Under the pieces are notes generated by a model, which searched no databases, was not told the origin of the DNA, and worked only from the letters and a program-made list of their open reading frames with translations. A DNA stretch of 64,000 nucleotides from Tetragonia tetragonoides (lineage: Eukaryota > Streptophyta > Magnoliopsida > Caryophyllales > Aizoaceae). Positions 46,371 through 56,793 of the stretch are shown one piece after another (the stretch's first letter is position 1; each line of letters starts with the position of its first letter). The position numbers were made by a program, and so were the translations under genes. Location: the NCBI GenBank assembly GCA_038025085.1, contig CM076148.1, positions 436,501 through 500,500 on the forward strand, in the 5' to 3' direction.

Positions 46371-46977
46371 ATGTGCATGGAAGATGGAACCGTAGTCCTG
46401 GTTGGTCTGCTCCTGTTGATTAGAAACCAGAAGTTGTATCCTGTACAATATGTCCTGAAATATTTGAGTGAGGGAATGGAAATATGTACCCATAGCCATA
46501 TGTCACGAAACACTTCGAACTTACGCCCACTGTTCTAGAGATTAGAAGACGACTTGTAGATTTGTTGATTCATCAGATTTTAGACAACTAGTTTCTCTCA
46601 CATGGAAAAAACTGAAATCCCAGATTGGTTTCTGTCGAGGAAAGAAAAATCCCTATGGTTTATATAGGGTCTACATGAAAGTGGCTTTCTATACCCCGTG
46701 CATCGTGGTTATGTCAAGATGTGTAGCCGTGTGGGCAAATTGACTCATCAAGTTAACAGTTGGAGCTTTTCCACATTCTTCTGGAACCATGTCGACAATA
46801 TGCAAACCAATCTTTTAGTGTTAGTACTCGTACCATAGACATCAACAATAAAGGCAATTCTCATCCAAACAAACCAATTTACACCATAATCTTAAAACCT
46901 AGTAGACCTGTGGTTTTTTTACCCATTGTAAGTTGTAGAAGCTAAGCCATTAACGATGCAACTTATAGTCTTTGTAG
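46371..46977. other. Cyclin-L 3' flank
   Basis: The 3' UTR of cyclin-L followed by unremarkable AT-rich DNA. No open frame with family resemblance is present. Confidence 0.45.
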
Positions 46978-47179
46978 GGTGCGTTCTTTAGGGTTGAACT
47001 TATCTGAACTGAATTGAATTTAATTGGACACCACTGAATTGAACACAACTAGATTTGTGACATTTGAGACAAAAAATATATTTCTGAATTCAGCAAACTG
47101 AACCTCACTTAATTAAATTGGAAATTACTTAATTAACACCTGAACTGAACTGACCGTATATGCACTAAAAAACGCACTC
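46978..47179. mobile_element. MITE-like repeat with GTGCGTT termini
   Basis: About 200 bp. The left end GGGTGCGTTCTTTAGGGTTG and the right end reading GAGTGCGTTTTTTAGTG on the other strand form imperfect inverted repeats. The inside is rich in TGAACTGAATTGAA. A second copy runs off the window at 63835. No clear target duplication; the family is not recognised. Confidence 0.55.
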
Positions 47180-47546
47180 GTATAAAACGTCAAGGATTTA
47201 TCGAAAAATCCTACTAATATCTATTTAACCATTTCAATTAAGATTTTTTTAAAAAATAAATTACCAAAAAAACACCTGACAGGTGTCATTGAAACATGCC
47301 TCCTGTCTTTAAGCTGTAGAATTTCTTTTGTTAAATTCTCTCCAGCACAAGCTCCCTGTCAAGTTGTTCTAGTCTCCCTGATTAAATCAAATACCGTTGA
47401 AGTTGCCTTTAAAAAAGGCAATTGACAACCATTTACTTGCCTGTTGCCTATATAGAGTAGCTACTACTGAGCTGTCTAAATCCTGTTATTAGCGTTAATC
47501 ACAAATCTCAAACCCAAAAAAAACCCTCACCGCCCACTGTTCCATT

Positions 47547-47623
47547 GCCACGTGTCTTATTTTTTCCTTAATTAATATATTTGAGACCATCTAATAATTT
47601 ATCTGTGCTCACCTCTTTATAAA
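47547..47623 (+). promoter_or_regulatory. G-box/ABRE and TATA box upstream of the 41-codon gene
   Basis: GCCACGTGTC (47547-47556, G-box core CACGTG) lies about 60 bases before TTTATAAA (47616-47623). The TATA box is about 190 bases before the ATG, leaving a leader of roughly 160 bases. A G-box in this position is typical of ABA-, stress- or light-responsive plant promoters; that regulation is inferred. Confidence 0.55.
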
Positions 47624-47745
47624 CCCCTTGCCTACCTCATTATTCTCTCTCCTCGATCTTTGTATACCTAACTGACATCAGTATCATTACCACCACCAGC
47701 CGTTCCTATATCATCATATTCTTGTTCACACATATTACACATTCT

Positions 47746-47766
47746 ATGTCATCATATTCTTGTTAA
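47746..47766 (+). CDS. Six-codon upstream ORF in the leader of the 41-codon gene
   Basis: ATG to TAA encoding MSSYSC, starting 67 bases before the main ATG. The surrounding TCATCATATTCTTGTT is a near repeat of 47711-47726. It could damp translation of the main frame, but nothing shows that it is used. Confidence 0.3.
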   Translation: MSSYSC

Positions 47767-47812
47767 ACCATTTATTTTCTCTCTCCTGTTTTCTCTCTCC
47801 AAATCGGTAAAG

Positions 47813-47938
47813 ATGAGTTTTGAGCACCAGGTGAAGGAAAGAGCCAAGGAGCTTAAACACTTTTTCAAGAAGGGTATCAAGATTGTTGGCAAATACTCAA
47901 AGAAGGGTTGGTATAAGGTCAAGAATATCCGCAAATAA
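47813..47938 (+). CDS. Small basic amphipathic peptide, 41 residues, family not recognised
   Basis: A complete short gene: TATA box, pyrimidine-rich leader, ATG in a good context (A at -3, G at +4 absent), 41 codons, TAA, and a T-rich 3' flank. The peptide starts MSFEHQVKERAKELKHFF and has 12 Lys and 2 Arg against 3 Glu, a net charge near +11. Residues 4-30 can form an amphipathic helix with Phe/Ile/Val on one face; the end carries a KKGWYKVKN motif. There is no signal peptide, cysteine or membrane segment. Codon use is ordinary and no intron is needed. I do not recognise the family and propose no function. Chance is the alternative, but the promoter layout and the composition argue for a real gene. 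Confidence 0.6.
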   Translation: MSFEHQVKERAKELKHFFKKGIKIVGKYSKKGWYKVKNIRK

Positions 47939-49160
47939 TCAAATCATCATTACTGTCTTCTAATCTAATCTCTTTCACATGTAATTTTTTTTCCTTTTTT
48001 TATGGTTCTGAGAAATACTCATATATATAGTAGTTATTAGGTTCTTCTGAATATGGGTTAGTTTGGGATTTTTTGGATGTTTTTTTTGGGTTTTTCTTTT
48101 TGCTTATATTCTTGGATGGATGGATGAATCTTTGTTTATTGATGTAGATCTTATTGAATTTTTTGGTGACTTGTTCCAAATTTTGACAAGATTACATGTT
48201 TGATTCCCTTATTATATTTGTCTTAAGATCAATGGTAGATATATATTGACAAATTCTGTCCAATATAAATTGAACTTGGTGAAGATTTTATTTCACTCCC
48301 ATAAAATTCAGATGGAATTCTTGTAGTAGTACGTAATTGAACCACAAATGAATATCTCTGCGTTACAAGCACCATTAGCAGAAGTTTAATACGATTATGG
48401 TAGGGGTATATTCACCCGCACATGCCTTGCATTGCCCATTACAACATCAATATCAACAGGGAACGGGCCAGCCCATGGCGTCTCCCATCCGGCCCGGAAA
48501 ATGGGCGGGTATTGACAAGGTGTTTGGCTTGCAAGTACGGACCAAGCCTGATTGTCGATTCTGTCCATGGGAAATATGCATTTACAGAGGTCATAATAGC
48601 GCGCGGGAGTGATTTCCCCAACACCCCTCAGGCCGGATATCAGTATATTATTCAGGGAGCACGATAAATATAACGTATGTATTATATAGCCGCCATCAAA
48701 GCAATATGTATTGTCTCTAGGCAGCTCAAATCACAAAGCTAGGAGACCTGGGGTTCAGAACATGGCGAATGTCATCTAAGGATGGATATCATTGATCTCA
48801 TATCCATCAGGAAGGCAATAAACTTTCTCTGTCCGTAGCTAGGTTGATGTATGTAGACATGGGTGCCCAGCTTCTAAGCTATGAGTATATGCATGCATGC
48901 GATTTGGGACCCCTTCCTTGGTAATACTTTCCACAAACCAGGCAAGCATGCATAGACGTTCAAGTTCGACAAAGAGACCGAACAGAACGAACTTCTCAAA
49001 ATCAAAATCCAAGGATATATATACACTGATGCTTGTACTACCCTAAAGCCACGAGCTACAAAAAGTATTCTAAAACATCCAATAAATTAAAAAAACATCT
49101 CACTGCAGGAGCAGAGCTACATACATGTAATGTTCGAGTCAAATGACCCTGGTTGTTCTG
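47939..49160. other. 3' flank of the small gene and unassigned G+C-richer block
   Basis: 47939-48370 is AT-rich and looks like 3' UTR and spacer. 48390-48670 is distinctly richer in G+C, with overlapping 71-81 codon open frames (for example from 48397 and 48422) that have coding-like composition but match no family I know; it may be a remnant of a mobile element or an old gene fragment. 48671-49160 shows nothing. Confidence 0.4.
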
Positions 49161-49176
49161 GTACAACACTGGACAA

Positions 49177-49251
49177 CACAACATCAACATCAACATTACC
49201 CCAGTGCCTCCAAAGAGGCTCCCGCCTAGGCAGGGTAAGGGGGGGTCGGTT
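49177..49251 (-). mobile_element. 5'-truncated SINE with 16 bp target duplication
   Basis: 75 bp lying between two exact copies of GTACAACACTGGACAA (49161-49176 and 49252-49267). Read on the minus strand it has CCCCTTACCCTGCCTAGGCG, then GGAGGCACTGGGGTAATG, and ends in a TTGATGTTGATGTTGTG tail. A long target duplication and a TTG-type tail are marks of LINE-mobilised plant SINEs. The element lacks the tRNA-like head. Confidence 0.65.
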
Positions 49252-49466
49252 GTACAACACTGGACAAGTTTCCTGTAATTCGTTGGATTCTAAGATCAAG
49301 AAAAGCCGCATTTAAGGAAAAAGAAAAAGAAAAAAAGGTTGAACACTGCACAATCTCTAACATCCATCTCAATAGACATGCTACATCTACATATCAAACA
49401 AGAAACAACAAGGCACTCCACCATTTACAGATCAGATGAACTGACATCTGACAGAGGTGAGGGAAC

Positions 49467-49841
49467 GAATTCGAGTACCTGACGATTAACAGTGTCAAGA
49501 TAGGGACAATCTCTCCGAACCTCCACTAACCGATTACGCCTCCCTTGACCAAACTCCGATCCTGTCCGTCAGAACCCTCTTCATCTTCATCCTCATCCTC
49601 ATCATCTTCATCAACATTACCGTCATCATTAACCACATTTTTGCGGCTGTTCAGCTCAGCTGTCCTGGAACTTCCCTGCTCCCCGGATCGCCTCCCTCCT
49701 TCTCTCCTCCTCCTCCCCCTCATCATCATCATCGTCATACGAAGCAAGAGGGAGAAGAGGGTTCTCGAAGGCATGGATTTTAGGCGATGCAGCGTCCTCT
49801 TCCTCTTCTTTTTCTAGCTTTTGCCTCTTTGGATCGTGCAT
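49467..49841 (-). pseudogene. 5' fragment of a SAD1/USP39-like tri-snRNP protein gene, frameshifted
   Basis: From ATG 49841 the minus strand encodes MHDPKRQKLEKEEEED, then FENPLLPLASYDDDDDEGEEEE, an acidic middle (VDEDDEDEDEDEEGSDGQ) and GQGRRNRLVEVRRDCPYLDT-VNRQ-VLEF, which match in order the N-terminus of U4/U6.U5 tri-snRNP-associated protein 2 (SAD1/USP39). The three parts are in three different frames; breaks lie in the GAG/AGG-rich run near 49710 and around 49555, where about 18 extra bases also appear. The similarity stops at VLEF and the zinc-finger and ubiquitin-hydrolase-like domains that should follow are not found downstream. It is read as a truncated, decayed copy. A spliced gene with a distant exon 2 (CAG|GTACTC donor at 49479) is possible but would still carry the frame breaks. 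Confidence 0.7.
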
Positions 49842-51743
49842 ATCCACACTGTCTATTGGCTCCTCATTCTCTCTCTTATTTCTCGGTACGGTGTTTCCGT
49901 CCCCATTTTTTACTTCTCTCCATAATCAAAGATTTAGTTATGGAAATGTTTTGAGTTTTTCATCAGCAAATTCTAGTATTCTCTAAAATTTCCATCTCTA
50001 ATGAAAACAACAAGGAATCAAGAAATCATGTTCAAACATTCAGTTTTCCAAGTCAAACCAAATCTTCAATGACATTCTATGTCTAGGTGCTTTTTGCTCT
50101 GACGAAAAGACACTCAAAGATTACAGACAGTAAACTAGCAACAAAATAAAAAACACAGTACAGAGCCAAAGATCAGATTCATGCAGATCGATCAGTTCTT
50201 ACTTTCTCAAGTAAATAGTAATGATGATAATTACAAAAGACAGGGAAGAATTCGGCAGAGCTTCCCCTATAAAATGAACATCCTAAGATTTCAACTTAAA
50301 AGATACCAGTTTCAAGACAAATTCATATCCCACGCACACAAAATCAGCTCACAATATCTCATTATCACAAGATCAGGTCACAAATTAAATTCATATCCCA
50401 ACTACATAAATAAAATCAGCTCATAAACCAACAACTTCTTGTCCTACATCTCATTACTTAACAACACCTGTTCTTGCTAGCCAAGTCAATATTGTCTTGT
50501 TTCTTTCTTGCCATTTTTACGACTTTATTGACCTTGTAGCAATATGATATTCCTAGCAAGCACGCCTTAAGCATGCAAAAACCATGCTTAAACAGTCCAC
50601 GAACACATCTGAATTCAAGCCATACCCAGCAAACCAATCCAGTATTTAACAGTTTACGCAACTAGGCCAGTGGGCTAGGCACCTCCTAGAAACGCGAGAC
50701 GACAGTTGGATACCTCTTTTTCACCCTCTAATCTGTCCTTCAGATACCATTTTCCTCACTATTTCTTGATTTTTTTCAATTGCGCTTTTGGCTTTAAGTC
50801 TTTGTTTCGTTTTGTTTTTCATTTCCAAACAAATTGATCAGAAAGAACTATAGCTTGTATTTGGCAAAATCTCATCTATCTCGGCTTTTATTCCAAATAT
50901 AAGATACATGACACAAACACACACCCAGGGAAGCTCAATGCAGAATCATAAATTTTTGTGCTTTTTGTGTAATTGTTCTATTGAATGCTGCGTTAATTGA
51001 ATTGTTTTTAATTGAATCAAATTTCACGGATAATGGTAATTAATGGTGACATTGTGAGACCAAACAAGACCAAAATCAAATAAGGATTGATGACAAGATC
51101 AATATTGAACCAAGGATTTGACACAATATACCAATATGTAATATTTATGAGTTGTTAAAAACCATTTCTATTGGGGACTCTTGGGAGTATGATCCACCAA
51201 TTTTAATATTGTCATTGTTCTTTGAATGTTGCAAACACAGATGAGTGATCAAGTATCCATTTTATTTGCAAGAAAAGGAAAAAAATATACTCCCAATCAC
51301 CAACCTAAACTTCATACAGTCGATCGAAACCAAAGCTTCAAAGATTACAACTTTTGACGATGTCAAACAATGAATGATGCCGATTCTTTAGCAATTACGT
51401 CTTCAAGCTACACAAACATTTGGCGGTGCTCTACAGTACATACCAATTCTAATTAGTGATTTTGTGCCTCTACTTGTCTGCAATATCTATAAAAATGAGT
51501 ACTTGAAATGTACACAGAACAATGTCAAAAACAGAAATTCTAATTGATCTAGTGTCTACCTCCAACAACCTGGACTTCCCACTTGACTTCTCCAAGCGCC
51601 AGCCAAACGACTCAATTTCATTACACTACATATGCATGAAAAACTACAAATACTATACTCAATTTCATTAGTTATGATTCATGAAAATGACCTGTGCTAT
51701 TACTACATAATACGCGTGTCCAATTTACAAAAAATGCTTACCA
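49842..51743. other. Intergenic
   Basis: AT-rich DNA upstream of the SAD1-like fragment and downstream of the Yippee-like gene. The last few hundred bases are probably Yippee 3' UTR. Short open frames (50181-50426, 50458-50661) have no family signature. Confidence 0.45.
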
Positions 51744-54393
51744 TCACCATCCGTCCTTCAACATTCGCTCTTTCTCAAGAATGTACAAGCCTTCCTTGTA
51801 TTTTTCGCTCTCTTCATATGCCTTCTCCTGCATTTACATCCATTATCAAAAACGTCTTAGCAAAATTGAGAAAACAAAGACAGATGACGAATTCCACATT
51901 GCGTTGATCCAAGAGTGGAATAAGAATGGAGTGATCCTAATATTTATAAAACATCAATCTAGTCCTCAAGTAGACTGGTAATGTGAAACTCCATAAAGCC
52001 AATCAGAAGTTCTTTGATTCTTACATTAAACTAAAACTGATAGGTATCCCATTATAAGAGAAAATTGGGTGCCTGATCGTTCAGATAACTTTTGCTAATA
52101 CTGTTGTCAAGCAGTAGCTTTTAACAATGTTACTCAGACTCAGAGAAAAGCCACGGCTTTAGATGTATATACGAACGCCAGGGTTTTGTGTGTTTCTGGT
52201 CCACTTTGAAGTCTTCCCCTATCATATGATATATGACGATATGGTCATATATCAAAATGAAATTCCAACAAGCACAAACTCTATTTCCCATCCCCCTTTT
52301 TGTGACCAAGCAGAGGTCAGGGGCGGGAGGGAGGATGTGGATTACTTGATGACCCTTAAGGTTAAGAAGGCCACAAAATTTTGCCTACTCCAAGCAGTGA
52401 ACAGTAGTGCATTGTTTCAGATGGGTAAAGTGTTACCCATTTGCCTCTCTGTTTTGTCTCTTGGGGATCGGGTTTGGTGTCATTTGCAACCTCAGATGAG
52501 AAGAATATAAAAATATATGACAAGACACACAACACCACTTTGTAGGTGTGATATCCATTGGATTCACCCATCCTCTTGATCCCTCTACGCACACCTTTCC
52601 TCTCACCATACTCGCAGATAATAGAGAATGATCAACAAGCTGCTCACTAAGAAACAGATGAGCATTTACACCTTTTAAGGATCAGACGGGACTAACAACT
52701 AATAAGAATGCGAATCAATATTCTCACTTATATTTCAAGTTGAAACGGAACAGGAACCACTTTAGACAGAGAGCATACAGTGAACATATGTGTATTAGGT
52801 TTTAAGTTTTGACTATATGGTAGAACACCATTGGTCTTACAAGTTTTTAAGTTTTGACTATATGGTAGAACACCATTGGTCTTACAAGTTCCACCAAATG
52901 GACATTACACATGCCATGATTCATCAAAATATCCACAACAACGACAAGCATCTAGCTTCGATGGAAGAAATTATGACTGTGGAGCAATGATCACCTTGAA
53001 ACTTACATATTTCCAACCAAGTATCTGCTGACAAGAGCTGCAATATATGTCATTCACAATGTGTAATCCACTACGAAGATGACGCTCTTCAGTAGGTCCA
53101 AGGCATATGTTAACACTGAAATGTTTGCAGTCAAAACTGTTCAATAAATTTGGCAAAACTACAACTTGCCATGATGAATCATCCCAACAAGGCAACAACC
53201 AGGGACTGATGCTCAATATCAAGGACTAAAAGCTAAACTAGCTATTTCAGAGCACGTACTGACTATTTATAGGAACCGTCTACATAGTAGAATGCCTCTT
53301 ATTAACGGATGCCAAATGACTTAGTTCAAAACCTACTAACAAGCAAGCAGCTAAAGAACTTACAACTGTTGCAAGAGCTTTCACGCATGGTTTTCGAATG
53401 TGCTATATACACGGAATAGTTTTCATCTAGAAAGGTATTGACGATCTATGAAATGAAAGAAAACAAGATTTCCTACAACTTGTCAGTTGTCACTTGTTAG
53501 AGCCGTGACTTCCTATATAGCCAGTCATATTTGGATAAAGGATTGACATTAGACATATGCTAATGACTCCTGAAGAATAAGAATAAGCCTAAGAGCATCT
53601 CCAATTGCAAGGTTTTTCCAAAGGTTTTTAGGGAAAAAACCTCCCAAGAAAACCTCATCCCAATAGTGACAAACCTAAAAACTCCACTATTTTGCAAACC
53701 GGTTTAGCTAGTCAAACCTGGTTTGTGGGTTATAATGTGGCAATTGGTATAGGCAACAAACCTTTTAGAGGTTTATAGCATAGAGAACAACAGGTTTATA
53801 AAAGTCGGGTTTTTGAATTACGACATGGCATAGGAAAAAAACTTCCCTAAAACTCTCTAGCATTGGAGATGCTATTTGGATTTAAGTGTGCTCATAGGCA
53901 AGGTAAGGTAATTGCATTTCCTAAGTTGCTCAGGCTGAGGGACAACAATCCCAGGATTTCTTTGGTGTAATATCAGGTACCCGAATTGCATATTCTGTAT
54001 CAGTGTCCAAAATGCGACATGGGTAACTAGGTAATTTAAAGTACATCTCACATACATCTCATCTCATCAATCATTAGCCAGTTCAATGCTATAACTAATC
54101 CCTACTAACATTAATTCTACATAATCCTGCTTAAATTGTCAAAATCATTTCCACCAAAGACCACTCTTAGAAGAAGATAAGATGTTCAAGTCTCCATCAA
54201 ATCAATAACTTTATCGAAAGAGAAAACCAATTTGTCAATCTAAGGTTGGTGGAATCTTGAGATTCCCCACCATGTGCAATAAAGCCAAGCAAGTTCAAGT
54301 ATGAGGAATGAAAAAATCACTCTGTTTCACTTTCATCATGTTCCAAGAATATTAGCAGCAACTAGCAAGAACATAAAGAAACAGAAAATGGCA

Positions 54394-54442
<49 letters not shown>

Positions 54443-54589
54443 ATACGCATTTGTGAAGAGATAGGCTCTGCCATAGCGACCATAAAAGTTTTTGGAGAAG
54501 ATATCTTGGTGAGATGCAGAATCAACTTTGCAACATTTGCATTTGTAGATCTTTGGACCTGAAAGAGACTCTATAAACAGCCTTCCCAT
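51744..54589 (-). CDS. Yippee-like zinc-binding protein
   Basis: Three exons join in frame: 54589-54447, 53115-53007 and 51827-51744, giving 111 residues. [11 protein letters not shown] is the plant Yippee N-terminus; conserved parts are [28 protein letters not shown] and [19 protein letters not shown]. Zinc-binding pairs are CKCC (about 17-20) and CSSC in exon 2. The last exon is only 84 bases and ends [10 protein letters not shown]. Yippee proteins are small conserved eukaryotic proteins with a Mis18/cereblon-like fold; their role in plants is poorly known. Intron 1 holds a 280 bp MITE and a GA microsatellite next to the donor; intron 2 holds a 45 bp tandem repeat. Confidence 0.9.
52799..52889. 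repeat. 45 bp perfect tandem duplication in Yippee intron 2
   Basis: The segment containing TTTTGACTATATGGTAGAAC and CACCATTGGTCTTACAAG occurs twice with a 45-base period and no substitutions, so it is recent or an assembly effect. Confidence 0.9.
53594..53873. mobile_element. MITE with AGCATCTCCAAT termini in Yippee intron 1
   Basis: 280 bp starting AGCATCTCCAATTG and ending CATTGGAGATGCT, so the inverted ends agree over at least 12 bases. Further inside, AAGGTTTTT.. and ..AAAACTTCC/TTTAGGG stretches also pair partly. GAGCATCTCCAA termini are common in plant MITEs, often assigned to hAT-like groups. No clean target duplication was seen. Confidence 0.7.
54397..54438. repeat. (GA)n microsatellite next to Yippee exon 1 donor
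   Basis: About 20 GA units ending 9 bases inside intron 1 from the exon 1 border at 54447; on the gene strand it is a CT run directly after the donor. Confidence 0.95.
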
Positions 54590-55833
54590 TTCGATTCTTT
54601 TGCATCAAAATACCCTAATATAAATATAATAATCTCTCTTCAAATTAGATTTCTAACAATCTGATTTTTCCCAAGTTTAGAATAGAATGATCAAAATTTG
54701 TAGCGGATTTGAGAGAAACAGAAAGATCAAAGATGAGAGAGAATCAAACAAAGGGTGGGCAGGACGAACATGTATGTAAGAATGGCCAAGAAACCAAAAA
54801 TGAGTGGCTTACGATGTGGAGCTACTTACTAGTCAAAAACAAAAGTGCTGTAAACGCGTTTATATACGTAACCTGTTGTTTGGGCTGTCTGTCTAGTTTT
54901 TAGGGCCTAGATTATGCCTTATATTATGAGGCCAATGCAATCCACAACCTGTTAGAATTGAGCCCAAGAAAGAGAAACAAAAACAAAAACAACAGAAGAA
55001 GAGATAGAGAGTACAGTTTCTTGATGAAACGCAAATATGGCCATAGTTATGTAAGACGAGTGTATTTGGATGTCAAGCTAACTAAGGGTGTACCCGAGCA
55101 GACCTTAGAGCCAAAGTGGTTTTAAGTTTGGCTTAGCTTGTGGAGCATTTAAGCCTAGCTTTTATCGAGTCGAGCCTGAGGACTTATTGACTCGACTTGA
55201 CTCAAGTACACTTTGATCTATGTTTGGCATACTTTATTCTACTTGATAGATAACGTAATTAAATAGGAATATTGTAAATATAAATTCCTATTAAACTTTT
55301 ATATATAGGCTCGTTACTCTGTAACCCAGTCAACTGTAACCTAGTACTCAGTAAATATTCACTAGTAACTTCACTTGTTAAGTTGGATTGCATCCACAAT
55401 GTGTTTGTTTCGTGTTTTTCATAAAGTTGTAATTTGAGTAAGGTTGGCACACAAAATTCGACGTATTACATGAAGTTAAGACTTATCCAGGAAACATGCC
55501 AAAGTTACTTCCTTCATTTTACATAAAATATATTCATGTAAAGATCTATAATCCGTAATTTTGTCAAATCAACAATTTAGTAGTGTAATATAATCCTTAA
55601 GAAATAACTTTTTTTTTTAAACCAAATGGACCACAATGTATTTGGATCTACATTTTAGTACAATTGTAATTGTTTTCTCATTTCTTCATGATTTACAGTT
55701 TTTGGAGGAACTTCAGAACATTCAATTCATTTGCATCTACCAGTGATCGATCCAACATGTACCAGACTCCTTACTTGCAACTTTAATTTGTTTTCTTTGG
55801 AGAAGTTTATGCAGACACCGGTAAACAAAAGAA
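54590..55833. other. Intergenic upstream of Yippee gene
   Basis: AT-rich. Around 55086-55215 there is a diverged GAGTCGAGCC/GACTCGACTTGACTC stretch of the kind seen in old plant repeats. No gene was seen. Confidence 0.4.
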
Positions 55834-55914
55834 GTCAAGATGGCCGAGTTGGTCTAAGGCGCCAGTTTCAGGTACTGGTCCGAAAGGGCATGGGTTCAAA
55901 TCCCATTCTTGACA
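55834..55914 (+). tRNA. tRNA-Leu (anticodon CAG)
   Basis: 81 nt class II tRNA without encoded CCA. Acceptor stem GTCAAGA pairs with TCTTGAC, discriminator A. D arm and A box TGGCCGAGTTGG; anticodon stem CCAGT/ACTGG around loop TTCAGGT, giving CAG; a long variable arm as required for leucine; T arm and B box GGGTTCAAATCCC. A TTTT terminator for RNA polymerase III follows within ten bases. Confidence 0.96.
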
Positions 55915-56503
55915 CTTTCACTTTTATTTGCCATTTATTTAATTTTAGAATTAAATCATCAATCTAAAACAAGTGTTTTCTAATTGTTCAACAATCTGCA
56001 TACGCATAATCACCTCTTTCTATATAACATGTGGAATATAAGTCACCAAATAAGTAAGGAAAATACATATAACCACCACTTTTGTTTTTTTGGAGGGTGT
56101 ACTATCACAACCATTTAAGAGTTAAGAGAGTTTTTGAAACCAAAAGTATCCGTTCTTCTCTAATCAGAATACATTAGAATGCCTACATTATTGTCTGAAT
56201 AGATTAGAATGACTATCACTAGCTAGGGCAGTTCACCGGTCCACAAACCGGACATATATATTCGGTTTTGGATCGGACCGGATCTATTTTGAAAAAAAGA
56301 GTCCATGAACTGGTCTTATTCCATTCACTTATTCACTCGACCGGTTTAGCACGGGCCAAAAGCACGACCGGTCTCGTTTTGTCCGGAACAACTCTAACCA
56401 TCACAACCATCTAGTATAGAAGATTTTGGAACGAAGTAATGAATAATCTGTTTAGGTATGTTTTTTTGGATTCGAAAGATTGAGTTCTCACCAAGATGGC
56501 ATT
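55915..56503. other. Intergenic with diverged repeat
   Basis: 56228-56395 contains repeated ACCGG/CCGGT motifs (for example TTCACCGGTCCACAAACCGG) of an old repeat. Nothing coding. Confidence 0.35.
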
Positions 56504-56793
56504 AAATAGATAATGAATAGTAATAAATGCATGGGTGGTTAAAAAGAAATCAAAAATACTTTTATTTTATTTTAATAAAAAAGTATTATGTTTATTATCC
56601 TAAAAAAAATATATTATTTATTCACTAAAATTGTAATTTCTTTGTTAAATGTGTAAAAAATATTATTATTGTTTCTTGCTACTCCTATTATTCAACTTTA
56701 TATATTGATATGATTAAAAAAAATTGTTATATTGATTCTAATAGCAGATGATGATGAACAAGAACCCTTGCATCGCACGGGCACGAAATCTAG
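56504..56793 (+). mobile_element. Possible non-autonomous Helitron
   Basis: The right end has the Helitron layout: an imperfect hairpin CCCTTGCATCGCACGGG (56765-56781), a short spacer, then CTAG followed by T (56790-56794). The left end is less sure; AATAAATGCATGGGTGG (about 56523) resembles the left region of such elements and would put the border near 56504. The inside is AT-rich and non-coding. Host A/T insertion cannot be verified without an empty site. Confidence 0.45.

Noticed and set aside
48397..48667. Overlapping 71- and 81-codon plus-strand frames in a G+C-richer block
   Set aside because: The composition looks coding-like but two frames are equally open and neither matches a known family; noted as unassigned and not called.
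49530..49817. Plus-strand Ser-rich frame opposite the SAD1-like fragment
   Set aside because: It is the complement of Glu/Asp codon runs; the minus strand carries the recognisable protein.
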